Shown: one piece after another, positions 24,681 through 37,668 of the stretch
Position numbering within the stretch: the stretch's first letter is position 1
Layout of the letters: each line of letters begins with the position of its first letter
NCBI GenBank assembly: GCA_025766275.1
Contig: JAFKAC010000036.1
Span: 248,001-312,000 of the forward strand
Direction: 5' to 3'
Length of the DNA: 64,000 nt
From: Lactarius indigo
Taxonomy: Eukaryota > Basidiomycota > Agaricomycetes > Russulales > Russulaceae
Notes under the pieces: generated by a model
The model's input: only the letters and a program-made list of their open reading frames with translations
Told to the model about the DNA's origin: nothing
Databases searched by the model: none
Translations under genes and position numbers: made by a program

Positions 24681-27311
24681 TCATAGGGTTGGCAAGAAAG
24701 TCCTCATCCCAGATTGCAAACTCGTCGCGGAGGAGGCGGGGTGAAATGCGCTGCTAGATCGCAGGCTGTTTTGTGGACTGTGGTGGATGGTCCGTGCTTG
24801 TAGGTAGGACCCCTGTTGAGATAGCTGCTGCTCGGTCGCAGAGGTGAACGGTGGAGGGGTATGTGGCAACGTCGTGACCGCGTGAGAGCACCTCACCTCA
24901 GGTATGACCTGCTCGGGTCCGAGCGTATCTCTTCCATCCGTAGGGGTATCTAATGGCGAGAATCCCATAAGTGGGCTCGGAAGGGTGTTTGGTAGCCCGG
25001 GTGGTGTCGAGAGTTCCACAGAAGAAGCCGAAAGGAATATGGTCGAAGAGGATCGCGCAGACGCCGAACCCTCGGGGCCGATGGCCTGTGGTTCTGCGAA
25101 CAGGGTGCTCGAAAATAACGAGCTATAGCTGATAGTAGAATACCTCGACCCCGCATGGGCCGAGGGTGGTGGGGGTGGAGAAAAGGGCTCATCAAATAGG
25201 GTATGCGCATTTTGAATGAGATCCTCCATGAGCGAGTCCTGAGCGAATAAGGAATATAGGAAATCAAGAAGAAAATGCCAACATGCCTTTAGGTAAACGT
25301 AGCCTTCCACGATTGTATGACCACGAAACACGGCATAACAGAACTGGGAAGCGAGCGCTCTCGCGGTCATCCCGTTCTGCTCTGAATGGGAGGCGACAAG
25401 AGCAAGATGCCGTGAAAGCTCTCCTAGAGTTTCCCTGTGAACTGGAGGTAGTTCGCGGATCACGGATCGCAGCAGGGAGAAATCGTTTTCGATATATCTG
25501 GCTATACGTGACATCAGAGCGTGTCTGCAACGGACAGGAGCATTTGGTCCACTCACCTTTATTCTGTCCGTATTGTCTATAATCCCGTAAGGAGAGCCTA
25601 AGCAGTGGTTCTGGAAGGTCCCAGAGGTAAAGCTAGTAGGCGGCAGATGATAAATGGTGTTTAGAAGCTGACGCGTCCGCAGTGTCTTACCTCGAGAAGC
25701 ATTGCAACAGAGTATATGTTGTCCGAAGAGCTGAAAGAAAACGTCTCTTCACTTTCTATTCTGCGCCGCAACTAAATGTGACTTCAAGTCAGCTAGCGGA
25801 TCAGCCATCACTTAGGGATGGATTCGGCCGACCTGCAGTACTTCTGTGCTATTAATGGAACCTGACTGCGCCACTAAACACGACTCCCAACACGACCTCA
25901 AGCTCAAGCGTTGAATGGCTCACCAAATAAATTTTGTTAGCATTCAAACCCCTTTTCTCGACTTCTGCGATACACATCCCGATGACTTTCGGCACGTAGT
26001 ATTGATTGGCCGTATGGTCTACCAGCGGGACACCGAAAATCAATTTTGAATTGCCATTGGAACGATAGTTGCGATAGAGTGTGAGCGGAGGAACAGAATT
26101 GGAAAAGGCGCGACGGAAGGATCCCGTCAAATTAGACTCATCCCTCCCGTTCAAGGCTCTCCATACGCCCGGCTTGGCGCTCATGGCCATGTCGTGATAC
26201 GTCTTGCTTGCCGTGCTGCAGTTTGTCTCAGATTCGTTAAGAATTCGCGAAAGATTACGAGCACTGACACCATATCATCTAGATATTTGGCAAGAACGCC
26301 CTTGACAGTTGTCCTGAAAACAAGGTCTTCGAGACACTGCGCGGACATGTTTGGTGTAACGTCGCCGTATAACTTAAAATACTACTCACATTATATCCTT
26401 CCTCCAGATTTTCGGCTCTGGTCGATCGAAAGATGTTGAGTTGGCGAACAGCTTTCCTACAGTCGTCTTCAAGCGCTAATTCAGGAAGTTAATTCAGGGA
26501 ACGAAGTCGGTGATGCTATCGACGCACATGATTCTTCAGGCTCAGGTTCTTGCTTAGATTTCGAAAATAAGTGAAACTTTTTGTCCGAAGCACGCTGAGG
26601 ACCAGTAGAGCGAGCACGATCCACGGGGGGATACTTCTTCAAGTATGCTTGCTGGAGCTTCGATATTGTATTTTCTGCGTGATTCACATAATCCCCTGCA
26701 GAGTTTCTCAGATTCATCTCGAGCCGCTTTCTCGTTTGATCTCCCGTATCCTTTCGGGTGGCCATGTCAACGAAGGATCCGACCGCAACGAGAAGTCCCA
26801 GACTTGCCTTTAATCCCGCAAGGGGTTTAATGACATCCACCTCCAGGCTATTCGCGAAAGCCTCCCGGGTGCTGGCTTCTGCGATGGTTGTAGGCCGCAA
26901 CCTGTAGTTCAAGATGTACGAACACACACCTCTTTCTAGACCATCTCTGATTTGATTCCATGCAACTCTTGTCGTGGTAGGTTCGGTTCGTGGATCGAAT
27001 GAAGAATCAACGACATTTGCCTCGCGATGGAGTTTCCGTAACGAGGTGATACTTGGAGAGTAGGAAATCAGCCAAACAAGTGGCGGGTTCAATTCTTTGG
27101 ACAACTGACTATTCCTCCTCGATACGTCGCCTGAAGGTCCAAGGATTAGCTTAAACTATAACACATGAGCCACGTCGATGGACCTTTTTTGAAAGAAAGC
27201 CAAGTAGCGGTCTGCGATGATCTTGAGGTGTGAGTCGAAAAGAGTAAGAAAGCTTTTTGTTTGGTTTTCTAACGCCTCTTTTGGCTGAGGTTCCCTAGAC
27301 ATGAAGGACAT
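24681..27311 (-). CDS. C3: F-BAR/RhoGAP-like paralogue, best preserved frame
   Basis: The start is MSFMSREPQPKEALENQTK, with the RRIEEE exon joined to SITSLRKLHREANVVDSSF. F-BAR continues with TRVAWNQIRDGLERG, EASTREAFANSLEVDVIKPL and KDTGDQTRKRLEMNLRN. The linker carries FHLFSKSKQEPEPEESC. RhoGAP part 1 (25852-26190) has FGVPLVDHTANQYYVPKVIG and GLNANKIYL. Part 2 and the tail run open from MSRIARYIENDFSLLRS to the stop at 24681, including MTARALASQFCYAVFRG, DSLMEDLIQNAHTLFDEP and the tail motif SSATSLQSGMRTFLPTL. The arginine-finger position is Leu (TTG). Residues usually involved in GAP catalysis are absent, so a scaffold or membrane-binding role is more likely than GTPase activation. The body is nearly identical to C5. 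Confidence 0.8.
25553..26190 (-). repeat. Near-identical segment shared with C5 (45411-46044)
   Basis: The two segments match base for base over long runs, including introns. The 112-codon open frame at 25852-26190 differs from that at 45706-46044 by a single residue (PPLTL against PPPTL). Intron identity implies very recent duplication or gene conversion. Confidence 0.9.
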
Positions 27312-27479
27312 GGTTTGTGTCTGGAGACGTAGCGTGAGGCTTGGCCTTGAACAACTTGAAGCTGCGGCTGTTACGAGCTGCGGCTATGATTGATGTGAGG
27401 GATATTCGCCTGAGTCACTGAGCCCCCCGCTCGGAGTATATCTCAGGCTCCCCCAAAACGGCACAGTCAGCTGGTGACA

Positions 27480-27910
27480 TGACACGCGAATTCGACGTTC
27501 GGAACAGCCTTCGGAATGCTGCGAGTGGGCAGTGCCGAATCGAGAACAAGGCATTGTCTTGATTGCGTTCTCGATTTTTGAGCTGAGGTTATAGTAAAAC
27601 CAATAATTTGTGGTTGCGGAGAAAGGAGGTCACATACGTTCTCCTTAGCACTGCCCCTCAAATGCTCTGGGGAACTCTACGCTGAGCCTACCTCCCCACG
27701 CTTGTCAGTGGCTTTGGCAATCGGACTCCGAGTCGGATGTAGGAACGTTCTCAGTTCCGCCTATCTTCCGAGTCGGCGCGTTCAAGCCAAGGTTCATCTT
27801 CCACCGGTAGCCTCCTTCCATTTCGTTGGACTACGTGGTTGTGTCTGAGGTTGGGTAGTGCTTTACCGGATTGGAACTCCAGATGCGATCGAAGGGTGTG
27901 TTTGCATGGT
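27480..27910 (+). pseudogene. Companion sequence next to C3
   Basis: A second, more degraded copy of the plus-strand sequence found beside C2 and C4, with no frame open over its length. Shared words include gttgcggagaaagg at about 27612 (also about 31311) and gtcagtggctttgg at 27704. Product unknown. Confidence 0.4.
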
Positions 27911-28232
27911 CTACAAAAGGGACCGAGAGAAGAACGAATCAATAGCCCCCAAAAGGGGTCTCGGCTTCCCCATTCTGACCCGGAGAAGTCCAAATTCTTC
28001 GCCTTATTCAAGTCCAATCCTCAATGTCCTTTCTCGCTCAGAAAAATATTATATTTTTCTAGGAGCTCCTCACCGCGACATCTGCCTACTTTTATTGTTG
28101 CTGTACTTACATGTACAAATATGAATCAAGAAAGAGTAAAATAAATAAATACGTAAAGAAAAACTCGGTGTTCGAAGGCGAGTCTCAGTAAGCGGCACAT
28201 TCATTACCGGTGTGTGGGAAGTCTGAGATTTG

Positions 28233-30989
28233 TCAATCACCGATGGGAGGTGATATATTAAGGCTTAGCGCTAATGGGCGTGGCGACGATGATGGGGGTG
28301 TGGGCAAGATGCGCACGGCCGGGGCGGTGCGAACCGTGGGTACAATGGGTATGGGTGCCGTGGGTATGATGGGTACGTTGGGAACGGTAGGGAGGGCGCG
28401 ATCTATAGGGAGGCTGCTGGAACGCGTATTGGGAGGGCCCATACGACTGGGCTGTGACCAGGATGAGCTGTCGCGCTGAATAGAGGTAGCCAGGTCGTGT
28501 CCACTTGAATGCTGCAGGATGGTATCACCCCCCTCAGACGCTGTCTCCGCCTCATAGGGTGAGTAGACAGGTGGTGATGAAGGAGGGCGCTCGTCATACA
28601 GGGAGTGACTATTTTGAGGGCTTAGAAAGAGGTCCGACGACATCGAGGGTGGTGTCGGGAAGTCCATAGAGGAAATTAGAGGGAATATGGTCGAAGAAGA
28701 TCGTGCTGACGCCGGACCTTCGGGGTCGAAGACTTGCGGTACTGCAAACATAGAATTCGCAAACAACGAGCTGTAGCTAATAGTAGAAGTTCCCGACCCC
28801 GCACGGGTCGGGGGCGGTGGGTGCGGAGAAGGGGGCTCGTCGAACAGGGTATCTGCGTTTTGAATGAGATCCTCCATGAGCGAGTCCTGAACGAAATAAG
28901 TGAGGAAAATATAATAAGAAAATACAACATACCTTTAGGTAAACGTAGCCTTCCACGATTGTATTACCGCGAAACACGGCGTAACAGAACTGGGATGCGA
29001 GTGCTTTCACGGTCATCCCGTTCTGCTCTGAATGAGAGGCGACAAGAGCGAGATGCCGTGAGAGCTCTCTTAGAGTCTCCCTATGAACCGGAGGTAGTTC
29101 ACGAATCACGGATCGCAACAGGGAGAAATTGTTTTCGGTATATTTGGCTATATGTGACATCAGAACGCATATGAAACATGAACGGTCAGGAGGAATTTGG
29201 CCCAAGTACCTTTATTCTGCCCGTATTGTCTAAAATCCCGCAATGAGAGCCTAAGCAGCGGCACCGGAAGATCCCAGAGGTAAAGCTAATAGCGGCAGAT
29301 CATAAGTAAAGTGTAGGAATTGACGCGTTTATAGTGGCTTACTTTAAGAAGCATCGCAACAGAGTGGATGCTGTCCGAAGAGATGAAAGAAAATGTAAAT
29401 TCACCTTCCATCCTGCGTCGTAACTGAATGTGACTTCGCGTTAGCTAGCGGATCGGTCATTACATAGTGGATTCAGCTGGCCTGTAGTACGTCCGGGTCG
29501 TTTATAGAACCTAACTGCGCCACTAAACATGTGTGCTCAACACAAACTCAAGCATTGAAGGGCTTACCGAGTAAATCTTGTGAGTGTCCAAACCCCTTTT
29601 CTCGACTTCTGAGATGCACATTCCGATAACCTTTGGCACGTATTCTTGATTGGCCGTGGGGTCTACCAGGGGGACACCAAAAACCAAGTTTGAATTGCCA
29701 CTGGAACGATAGTTGCGGTAGAGTGTAAGAGGAGGAACGGAAAGGGAGAAGGCGCGACGGAAGGATCCCGTCAAATCAGACCCATCCCTCCCGTTCAAGG
29801 CTTTCCATACAGGCTGGCCTGGTGCCCATAGCCAAGTCGTGAAATATTTTGTTCGCCCCGCTGCAGGTTGTCACGGTCTCAGGTTCATTAAAATTTAGTG
29901 AAAGCGAACTAGCACTGACATCATATCATCTAGATATTTGGCAAGAACTCCCTTGACGGTTGTTCCTAAAAATAAGGTCTTCAAGACACTGCACGGACAT
30001 GTTTCGGTGTGATATCGCTACATAGCGTAGAATACTACTCACATTGTACCCGTCCTCCAAATTTTCGGCCCTGGTGGATCGAATGATATTGAGGATGCGA
30101 ACAGCTTTTCTACAATCGTCTTCAAACACTAGTTCAGAAAGTCAATCAACCAGTTTGGAACCCATTGGTGACACTATCGGCGTACCCGATTCCTCAGACT
30201 CAACGCGGTCTAGTTCTCGTCGATTCCGAAATAAGCCTTTGACTCCAAACGATTCTGTTTGAAACATGCTGAAGGCTGATCGTAGACTGGCTATGGTCCC
30301 CGGGGTGGTATTTCTTCAAGTATGCCTGTTGGAGTTTCGAAATTGTATTCTCTGCGTGATCTGCATAATCCGCCGCCGAGTTTCTCAGATTCTCCTCGAG
30401 CCGTCCTTCTAGTCTGATCTCCCGTTTCCTTTCGTATAACCGTAAGTCAGTAAAGATCCCACCACAGCAAAAATCTCGGGGCTTGCCTTTAATCCTGCAA
30501 GGGGCTTTATGACGTCCGTATCCAAGCTAATCACGAAAGCCTCCCGGGTGTTGGCTTCTGCAACGGTTGTGGGCTGCAAAACGTAGTCCAGATGTGTAGA
30601 CACATACCCCTTTCTAGACTATCTCTGAGTAGATCCCATGCAGCTCTCGTTGCAGTTAGTTCTGCACGTGGGTCGAAGGAGGAATCAACGACATTCGCCT
30701 CGCGGTGGAGTGTCCGTAAGGAGTTAATACTTGGAGGATGACAAGTCAGCCAGACACGTGGCGGACTCAATTTCTTGGGCGACTGACTATTCTTCCTCAA
30801 TACGTCGCCTGGAGGACCCATGATTAGTATATGATAGCACAAGAATACCAAGTCGGTGGACCTTTTTTGGAAGAAAGCCAAGTAGCGGTCTGCGATGATC
30901 TTAAGGTGCGAGTCGAAAAGACTAAGAAGACTTTTCGATTGGCTCTCCAACGCCTCTCTTGACTGAGGTTCCGTAGATATGAAGGGCAT
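28233..30989 (-). CDS. C4: F-BAR/RhoGAP-like paralogue with Pro-rich repeat tail
   Basis: The start is MPFISTEPQSREALESQSKS, with the RRRIEEE exon joined to YINSLRTLHREANVVDSSF and TRAAWDLLRDSLER. RhoGAP part 1 (29523-29798) has NSNLVFGVPLVDPTANQEY, EVEKRGLDTHKIYS and a GTAAGC donor. Part 2 (28777-29205) has YTENNFSLLRSVIRELPPVH and MTVKALASQFCYAVFRG. The tail is open from MEDLIQNADTLFDEPPSPH to the stop. It ends in a proline/isoleucine/valine run (TVPNVPIIPTAPIPIVPT) and NISPPIGD, a tail shared only with C5. Single-base breaks are seen near 29970 and about 30407. The arginine-finger codon is TCG (Ser). Confidence 0.75.
28300..28400 (-). repeat. Short imperfect repeats encoding PxxP-rich tail of C4
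   Basis: On the plus strand this is a run of ggtacg/ggtatg/ggtgcc-type hexamer variants. On the coding strand they give repeated Pro-Ile/Val/Ala-Pro units. The matching run in C5 lies at 44457-44575. Confidence 0.7.
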
Positions 30990-31149
30990 GGTTTGTGACT
31001 GCAGTTGAAACGTGAGGCTTCAATTTGCAGGTTGTGACCTTGGAAAAAGCTGCGCTACTAGCATGAGGGATATTCGCGAGAGCTCAGCGCTCAGAGGAGA
31101 CTATCTCAGGCCCCCAAAATGGCATAGTCAACTAGTGAGGCCTAGTAGC

Positions 31150-31560
31150 CTAAGGTGCGAGTCCAGCGTTCGATGTTCACCACAACCATCGGAATGCTGG
31201 GCAACTATCGATTCAAGAACGAGGTATTGGCATTGAGCACCGGCATATACACTCACCTCAGACCTTGATCTCACTCTCAGGTTTTGAGGTTGAGATATGT
31301 ACAACTTCGTGGTTGCGGAGAAAGGTATCCACATATGTTCTTCTCGGCACCACCCTCGAACGCTCTGCATCCTTGTCAGTGGCTTTGGACTCGGACGTAG
31401 AGGGTAGGTTCTCAGTCCTCCCTCGATTCCGCATGTTCAAGTTCTCTCCCGGCTTCTTTGCGTTTCTTTGGACAGCGTGGTCGTATCTTGAATCAGAGAG
31501 GCTGTGTGGTGCTCTCCTTCGGGCTCAAGGTGCGATCATGTATTTCAAAAATAGACAAAA
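31150..31560 (+). pseudogene. Companion sequence next to C4
   Basis: A third copy of the plus-strand companion. The open frame 31265-31684 contains ISLSGFEVEICTTSW and LDSDVEGRFSVLPRFRMFK, which parallels ALDFEVEIKTLYDF and the following part beside C2. Its function is not recognised, and the C2 and C3 versions align only in pieces. Confidence 0.45.
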
Positions 31561-32157
31561 GAGACCGTTGCTACGTGGTGATCGAATAAATGGCCGATGG
31601 ATCTCACCCTATTCCGATTATGCCAATGATGGCCCGAACTCAGACTCAACTCTTCGCCTTATTCAAGTTCTATTTCCTCAGTAAAACTTACCCTAGTAGA
31701 TCAACGATTCAGTTCAGAATACTATGCAGATGGGGAGCTGCGCCAAGAGCTGCGCACTCAAGTGCGCACTACAGACAAGAGGCAGTGACTCTGTCACAGT
31801 GATGTCACCCACCTCCGTGTGAATTAGTGACTGAGCGAACAGAACGGCAGGGAAAACGGCAAGGAAAACGGGCAAGAGGATTCTGTAATTCCTGTCGCAA
31901 ACTCGCTGGTTAAATACATGAGCAACTACTACACGCTGACGCGGCTCTCCTATTCGTACAAGAACACATCTGAGATATACCATAGGAAACATCTCCGAAT
32001 ACCTGCAATATACTACAGGCTTGCGCATCGCTTTAGCAATACATAAAGGTCACAAGATCGCGATAAGTCACGCTGACTCATTCGGTTCACAACAAGTCGG
32101 AGGTCGCACGTGACAATGTCATCTGCGATCAGTGACGTCATCGATGCCATCGCGTCA

Positions 32158-33507
32158 TTAGTCGAACATTCGGCTAAAGCTTTCTTCGTCGTCGCCGTCG
32201 AGTCCCTCCTCAAAGAGCATATCCGAGATGAGGTTCTGTCGTTCCTCTCGTGTCATTCGGAGGATTGCGCCTTTCAACATGGCGAGGTGAGTCGACTTGA
32301 CTACGACGTCTTTACTAACTTCAGTGTTGTCGATCTTTGCTGTCGGTAGTCCGCGCTTTTTTGGGCAATCTCTGGAAAAATGGCCTTGTCGAAGGCAGCG
32401 GAAGCATCTACCTTCTCTTCGACACTTGTCTATCTGTTCCAGCTCTTCCTTGGTGCGCTGTCGGGGTTTGTTTGTCGCGATGGCGTCTTCGTCCATAGGC
32501 ACTACCCTATCACTTCGTTTGTTTTGACTCGTCGTGGGTTGCGAAGGTCCTGGCGGCGGGTGCGATTTGTTGTCTATGGCCGCCACATAGATGGCGATGG
32601 TATGAAATCGATGAGCCTCCTCTCTGGCCGCCGTTTGCCAATCTGTCATGGTTTTAGGAATGGTAGGACGCCGTAGACAGGCGATGAGAAGACCCTTCTT
32701 GAGCCTGAGGCCACGTTGGAAGAATGGGATTGTGCTCTGCTCATCGCGGTCCCATCCCGCCGTATGTGCTAATCTTTCGAATGTGTCGATGTACTCGTCC
32801 ACGTTGTCATTGACCATATTCGAGTGTGGTCAGTTTTTGGTGAGCGTTCTGTTTGCTACGTGTGTCTGACCATGTATCTTTGAACGCTCGTTCAAAAGAG
32901 TTCCAAAGCGCCTCGTCCGTTTCAGCTATAGGATTGGTCGTTTGGGTAGTGCTGTTTTTGAGTTCCTTGTCGATAGCGTCTACCCAGTCATTCACGGCGG
33001 CACCCTGTATATACGAGAGCGCAAGCCCGACTCGTTGAAAGGGGGACACTACTCGTTCGTGGTCGCGGTTTACCCTGCGGAATTGGCGGAATTGATGCAA
33101 GAACTGTTCACTCTCCGTTCGTTCCCCTGTGAAAGTCGTCGGGGGGTTACCATCCAGGGCTCTGGTGAGTAGCGTGGGGGGTGCGAGGGTCATTGTGGTG
33201 ATGTGGATTGGTGGTGTCGTCGGCGGTGGCTGGACGATTCGGCGTTTTCCTTTTTTTTTATTGGTCTCTCGTCGGTGAATGAGTCGCTGATTGTTTGTGT
33301 ATTTCTCCAGACGTACGGGTCGACTTCGGTATGGCCTCTAGTCAAGAGTCCCCAAAGAAGCGGTTGTCCGATTCTTCGCGAGTTGTATGTGTTTGGAGTA
33401 TGTCCTCGTACCACGTAGCGTCGTTCGTTTGGGTCGGTAGGGTCTTCGGAGGGCTCGATTCTTGCCCGTTCGTCTGGTTTCGGATGTGGTGTGGTAGCCA
33501 GCGTCAC
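32158..33507 (-). pseudogene. Ty3/gypsy-type gag fragment, frameshifted
   Basis: Retrotransposon capsid-nucleocapsid sequence on the minus strand. An upstream frame (33190-33507) overlaps a second one starting MTLAPPTLLTRALDG and containing FTGERTESEQFLHQFRQF and LALSYIQGAAVNDWVD. One extra base near 32815 moves the rest into a third frame, VNDNVDEYIDTFERLAHTAG, ending with a zinc knuckle CFRCLRQGHFSRDC (C-x2-C-x4-H-x4-C) and a stop at 32158. No protease, reverse transcriptase or integrase follows, so the element is truncated after gag and not autonomous. Confidence 0.85.
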
Positions 33508-33529
33508 TCCGCGTACCGTTGTAACAGCC

Positions 33530-33789
33530 CTAGAGTACTCGGTTCCTATGCTCGTTTTTACGATCCAGTCGGATCGTTCGTTAGCCTAGGGCTCAGGATG
33601 ATCGTATCGATAATCGATAAGAGGACTGGGGACTTGCGAGGCAAGCGAGAGGGTAAACTCAGGTGGAGAAGAGTGACTGGATTTCAACAAAGTACAGATA
33701 AGGTACTACGGTTACAAGCTCCTCGTATTTATATCCTACAGACTGAAGTTTTCTATTACTGATTTTTGGTAGATTCTCTAATGCCAGCA
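33530..33789 (-). mobile_element. Probable 5' LTR of the truncated gypsy element
   Basis: Read on the minus strand, the segment begins TGCTGGCATTAG and ends GGGCTGTTACA, with TG..CA ends. It carries a TATA-like gatataaatac (33724-33735 on the plus strand) and lies just upstream of gag. No second copy is visible beyond gag, which agrees with 3' truncation. The boundaries are inferred from terminal dinucleotides, not from a matching LTR. Confidence 0.5.
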
Positions 33790-35250
33790 CGACGGCCTTG
33801 CTGGCGAGCGAGCTGGCAGCCAGCTCACCACAATCCGATTCGTAACTATCATACTCTTGATCATATATCGTAGATCGGTGACCGTCTGTATATGAAGGGT
33901 AAACCTGCGATATACAGGTTTTGGTGCGTGCAGCGGGTGGTGTCGTCGTTGTGCTCGGGCAAACGCAGCAGACGTATTACAAGTGCTCATTTCTGCATTA
34001 CGCTGACAGCTTGCTATTCTTCGCAATAGGACCAGACTCCGTGATGTACGCTCAATTTGCGATTACGGGTACGGCGTCTGTGGAAGCTCGTGAGGAAGGT
34101 ATGGTATAGACTGTGGAAATTATGCGATGAGACAACATTACCCCCAACGCTACGTCAACCTTTGACATTCTCAGAGGTGTCAAGATCTCCCTTTACTAAC
34201 AAGATGCGAGCAAGCCAATTGTGAGGAATGTGAGTATTGCCATTTCGAATAGAGGTCGAGAAGGTCGTGGGCTCCGCAAAGATACCAAGCGCCATGAAAG
34301 GCATACTGTACTGTAAGATTCGGATCGAGTCCTAACCCCATAGATATCGCCGTGAGATATGCTGGCCGATAGTAAGCGCTTTGTGTGCCTGTACTCAGGC
34401 TGTACTGTATGTCCAGCGCTTGATCTAGCGCTCGACGTGGGACCCTCGGGGTCTTTAGTTATTGGCATCCTCGTTATCACCGTTCAACGTGCGTCCAACT
34501 GTGTAAACACGCCCACCCAGACGATCGTTGTACATCTTGTGCTAAGAAGACATAATGCCAGGTTGCGGATCCCAGTCCCAGTCGTGAGTGATATCTTTCT
34601 AGTACACGTGCTCAGCAGCGCTGCCCCGTTCGAAATGCTCGCGAGACCGCCAGGCTGGAGCCGGACGAAATGTGTGTTCGTGGTTAGGCTTTGATTAGGA
34701 ACTGACACTATATCCCATGCAGTCAAACACCTGGTCAAACAAGAGGTCGTCCGTCGGGTCCATCCCACGGGATAACCCACGGGGCGTCAGCGGGACAGCC
34801 CGAAGACAGCGGGTGCTCCTGCTGGATCTGTTGATGAGTGGTTACTGGAGTTCATAAAAAAAAATGTGAGTAACTTTCAATGAGTGGGAATTTCACAGTA
34901 CTGGACGCAGCACCTGTGGTTATAGTAGAAATGATGGTGGTTCAACTCTTTCCTTCTCAATCCTTGCCTTGCATCCGGGTACACGTATTCGGTGTCAAAT
35001 GAATGTGTCACTAGGTCAGCTACTATTGTTCTGATAGTCGGGAATACAATTGTCGTTACGGTGTTTGTCTCGCCTCCAACGCCGCAATGGACCCCCGATA
35101 CCCGCCAGGACTGGGAGAGCACTGGCACTCAGCACCAGCTCGCGCGTTCAAGTGTCTGACGAAGATTTTTCACCGTGAATGTCAACTACCACGATGGTTA
35201 GACGGAGGTTAGACGTTAGACTCCCACGCCATTGCACGCTTCGCGCGCAT
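33790..35250. other. No recognisable gene between LTR and duplicated unit
   Basis: Short open frames on both strands without domains or splice continuity. The composition resembles other intergenic parts of the array. Confidence 0.4.
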
Positions 35251-35419
35251 GTAACATCACAGCGCGCAAATGCCTGTTCCGCTTTTGGGCGAAAATGGCG
35301 CGCAAAAAGATATTTGGTGGCAGCAAATACCAGTACTCCTACTCAGAGTTTCAAAAACCCGCGCCGATTTCTGCCGCTTCTGCAATAGTTCCACATTCTC
35401 GAACCCAAGCCCCACATGC

Positions 35420-35760
35420 AGTCGAGAGGTGTGTTGCTCCCTGACGTTGAAAAAAATAGAAAGAAATCGACTACATTGAGACTGCGTAAAGTACAAGAAG
35501 TGAGAGCACGCTCAGTGGATACAGTGGTTAATCACAACAGCGATAGAGAACGTTAAATATAAAAGCGAATACTGTTTCAAAGCTTATCCGAGAGCTAGGG
35601 TCATGCGAGGGTGGTATCGGTATCGGCAATGCTTAGTAAGTATCTCAAGTAGACGTCACCTGTTAGAGTTATCATCGTGAAGTTGGGGACATAACCTTTC
35701 GTCCTCACCTCGCGAACGAAAAGAAAAAAAAAGAAGTCGCGGGTATAGGGGGACGTGACC
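35420..35760. repeat. Duplicated flank, partner at 47960-48300
   Basis: Long shared runs (such as ctgcgtaaagtacaagaagt, and a string around ttatccgagagctagggtca) occur in the same order in both places, just downstream of the membrane-protein copies. This marks the edge of the duplicated unit. Confidence 0.85.
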
Positions 35761-35763
35761 AGT

Positions 35764-37170
35764 CTACATCCCAAGAGAGGAGTACGAGTCGTTCGTCGGC
35801 AGACCACCGCCATCGGGCATTCCAGCCTCTTGCTCACGGTCCAAACCCGACAACCTGAGTTCGTTTCCCGGTGGGTTCATCTTCGGCTCAGCACCATCAC
35901 TCGCCCGGCTCCGCCCACGCGGTTCCTCCCGCGTGCCATCCTCGCCCACCCTCGCACGCGCACCCGCGTCGTCCTGCTCGCGATCCCGAGTCCACTCCGT
36001 CCACGTCTCCAGCTCTACCTGTACTTCCGCGAGCCGTTGCACGACGCGCGCGTTGCGTCCGACCTCGCCGTAGTTCCGGAACGTGCGGATGACGAGTATG
36101 AAGTATACCGACTTGGCACGTGATCCCGATCCGCGGGCCGAGCTCCGCATGTGGTGATAGAGGCGATTGTGTCTGGCCTCGGGTGCCAGTGTGCTAGACG
36201 AAGGACACGATCGCAACGACGAAGGCGAGCACCGACCATGCGAGCCAAATGCCCGGTAGTGCGAGCAGGACTCAGACATTCCAGAAAATCGCTGTCTCCA
36301 TCTTCTGAACTTCCTATTTCCGAAGATGAGTGGGATCTGATCGACGAATTGGGACAACGTTCGACATACCTCGGCCCAGCGAGATGCGCGGTACATGCTA
36401 CGCATGTTATCGAAGCGCACAATACGCGCTAACTAAAGAGCACAATGCAACCGTGCGGGTCAAGGGATCGTCTGCCGCGTCCTGGATCCAGAACAAGGTC
36501 AGGATAGTTCTACTCCAAAGTCAGTGAACAAGTCCCAAGCACAAAGTAAAAGGTGACCCACGAAAGGAGAAAAGCTGATAGGACATTAGGCGTCTTCCAC
36601 TCCCTCACAAGCGAAGCAACGATACACTCCCATGAGAGCTTAAACTGGCCAAGGCAGGCAAAACATTCGGTGGTACCCAGTCCTCTGAGAATGGCAAGAC
36701 GGTATCCGTCGTGCGATGTGGCGCGGTCTCTGTCCCTGCCGATTCGCATGCATCAATGATCCGCTGGAGTTCGGGTCGTATACAGCCGCGTCCTAGAATA
36801 TACGCGTGACACGCAAAAAGCCCAGCGAAGGATGCCGTAACTCAATTTTATGTGCACTATGGAGGTGTGCAGAGCCAAAGAGTGGTGCACACACGTACGT
36901 ACACGAGATATCGGTCTGGGACGCTGCAGTCACTTTCTTCTACGTCTTGGGTTGCGCGCACTTTCCGAAGCATCGCACAGAAGAGTTGAGCAACAGAAGA
37001 ATGTGAATCTGGAACGGATGAATGGGTCTCCATGAGAATATATGCGACCAAGAGGGAAGAAGCGATCTAAAAACGTGCGCAGGGGTGTTGTGGCACGCGA
37101 ATGAGAGGGGAGACCTTGCGTGAATGACCGTATCCCTGCCCATGAGGCTAGTCGAGGGTAGAAGCCCATG
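35764..37170 (-). pseudogene. Second copy of the array membrane protein, decayed
   Basis: Matches the gene at 48312-50655 over FDNMRSMYRASRWAEVCRTL, YFILVIRTFRNYGEVGR and the C-terminal DGGGLPTNDSYSSLGM. Relative to that gene, about 30 bases before FDNMRSM are deleted and the membrane segment after METAIFWNV carries stops in its own frame (NV*VLLALPGIWLAW and SFV*HTG). The N-terminal part (36510-37170) is fragmented into several frames. I call it a pseudogene. It sits between C4 and the NLR gene, where the duplicated unit would predict it. Confidence 0.75.
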
Positions 37171-37668
37171 TACGCTCTCGTAGGCTCAAGCTAAAAAAAA
37201 AAAAGAAGGGAGGGCACTTCCATGAGCTCGAGAGAGAATTACTGTAGTTCACGCAGACAGTTACTTGTGAAGCTGAGTTCTGATTACACTACTACATAAT
37301 TAATACTTTGATATGTTTTTTCCCCGCGGTTGTTCGATCAAGTGTTCGATTCTCACTGCCTCTATTTGGTTTGTTTATATGCACACCCGCGGATGTGGAC
37401 TGTCATCGGTTCAGCGGCGTTTGTCTTGGGCCGGGGCCGGGTATTCTTACCCTGATTTCCCTCAGTTTGCGACTTGGTTTGCATCGCTTCGTTCGCTTCG
37501 TTTATGTCCGGGCTGTGTATGGTATAGCTTACCCATAGCTAGACCGGGGCCCATCCCCGGAATGACCTCATGAGAAAAATATACATCTCACTGCCAGGCT
37601 GCAGTTCCTCGCCCCCTTCACCTACCTGTTCGTGATCCGAGTTCTGTGCCGCCGGTGTGACTGGCACA

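Noticed and set aside
25730..25850. TGA and TAG in front of LRRRIE in C3, first taken as C-to-T (RIP-like) nonsense changes
   Set aside because: All copies have an AG directly before TTGCGGCGC or a variant, so the stops most simply lie inside the intron. There is no general C-to-T excess in the flanks.
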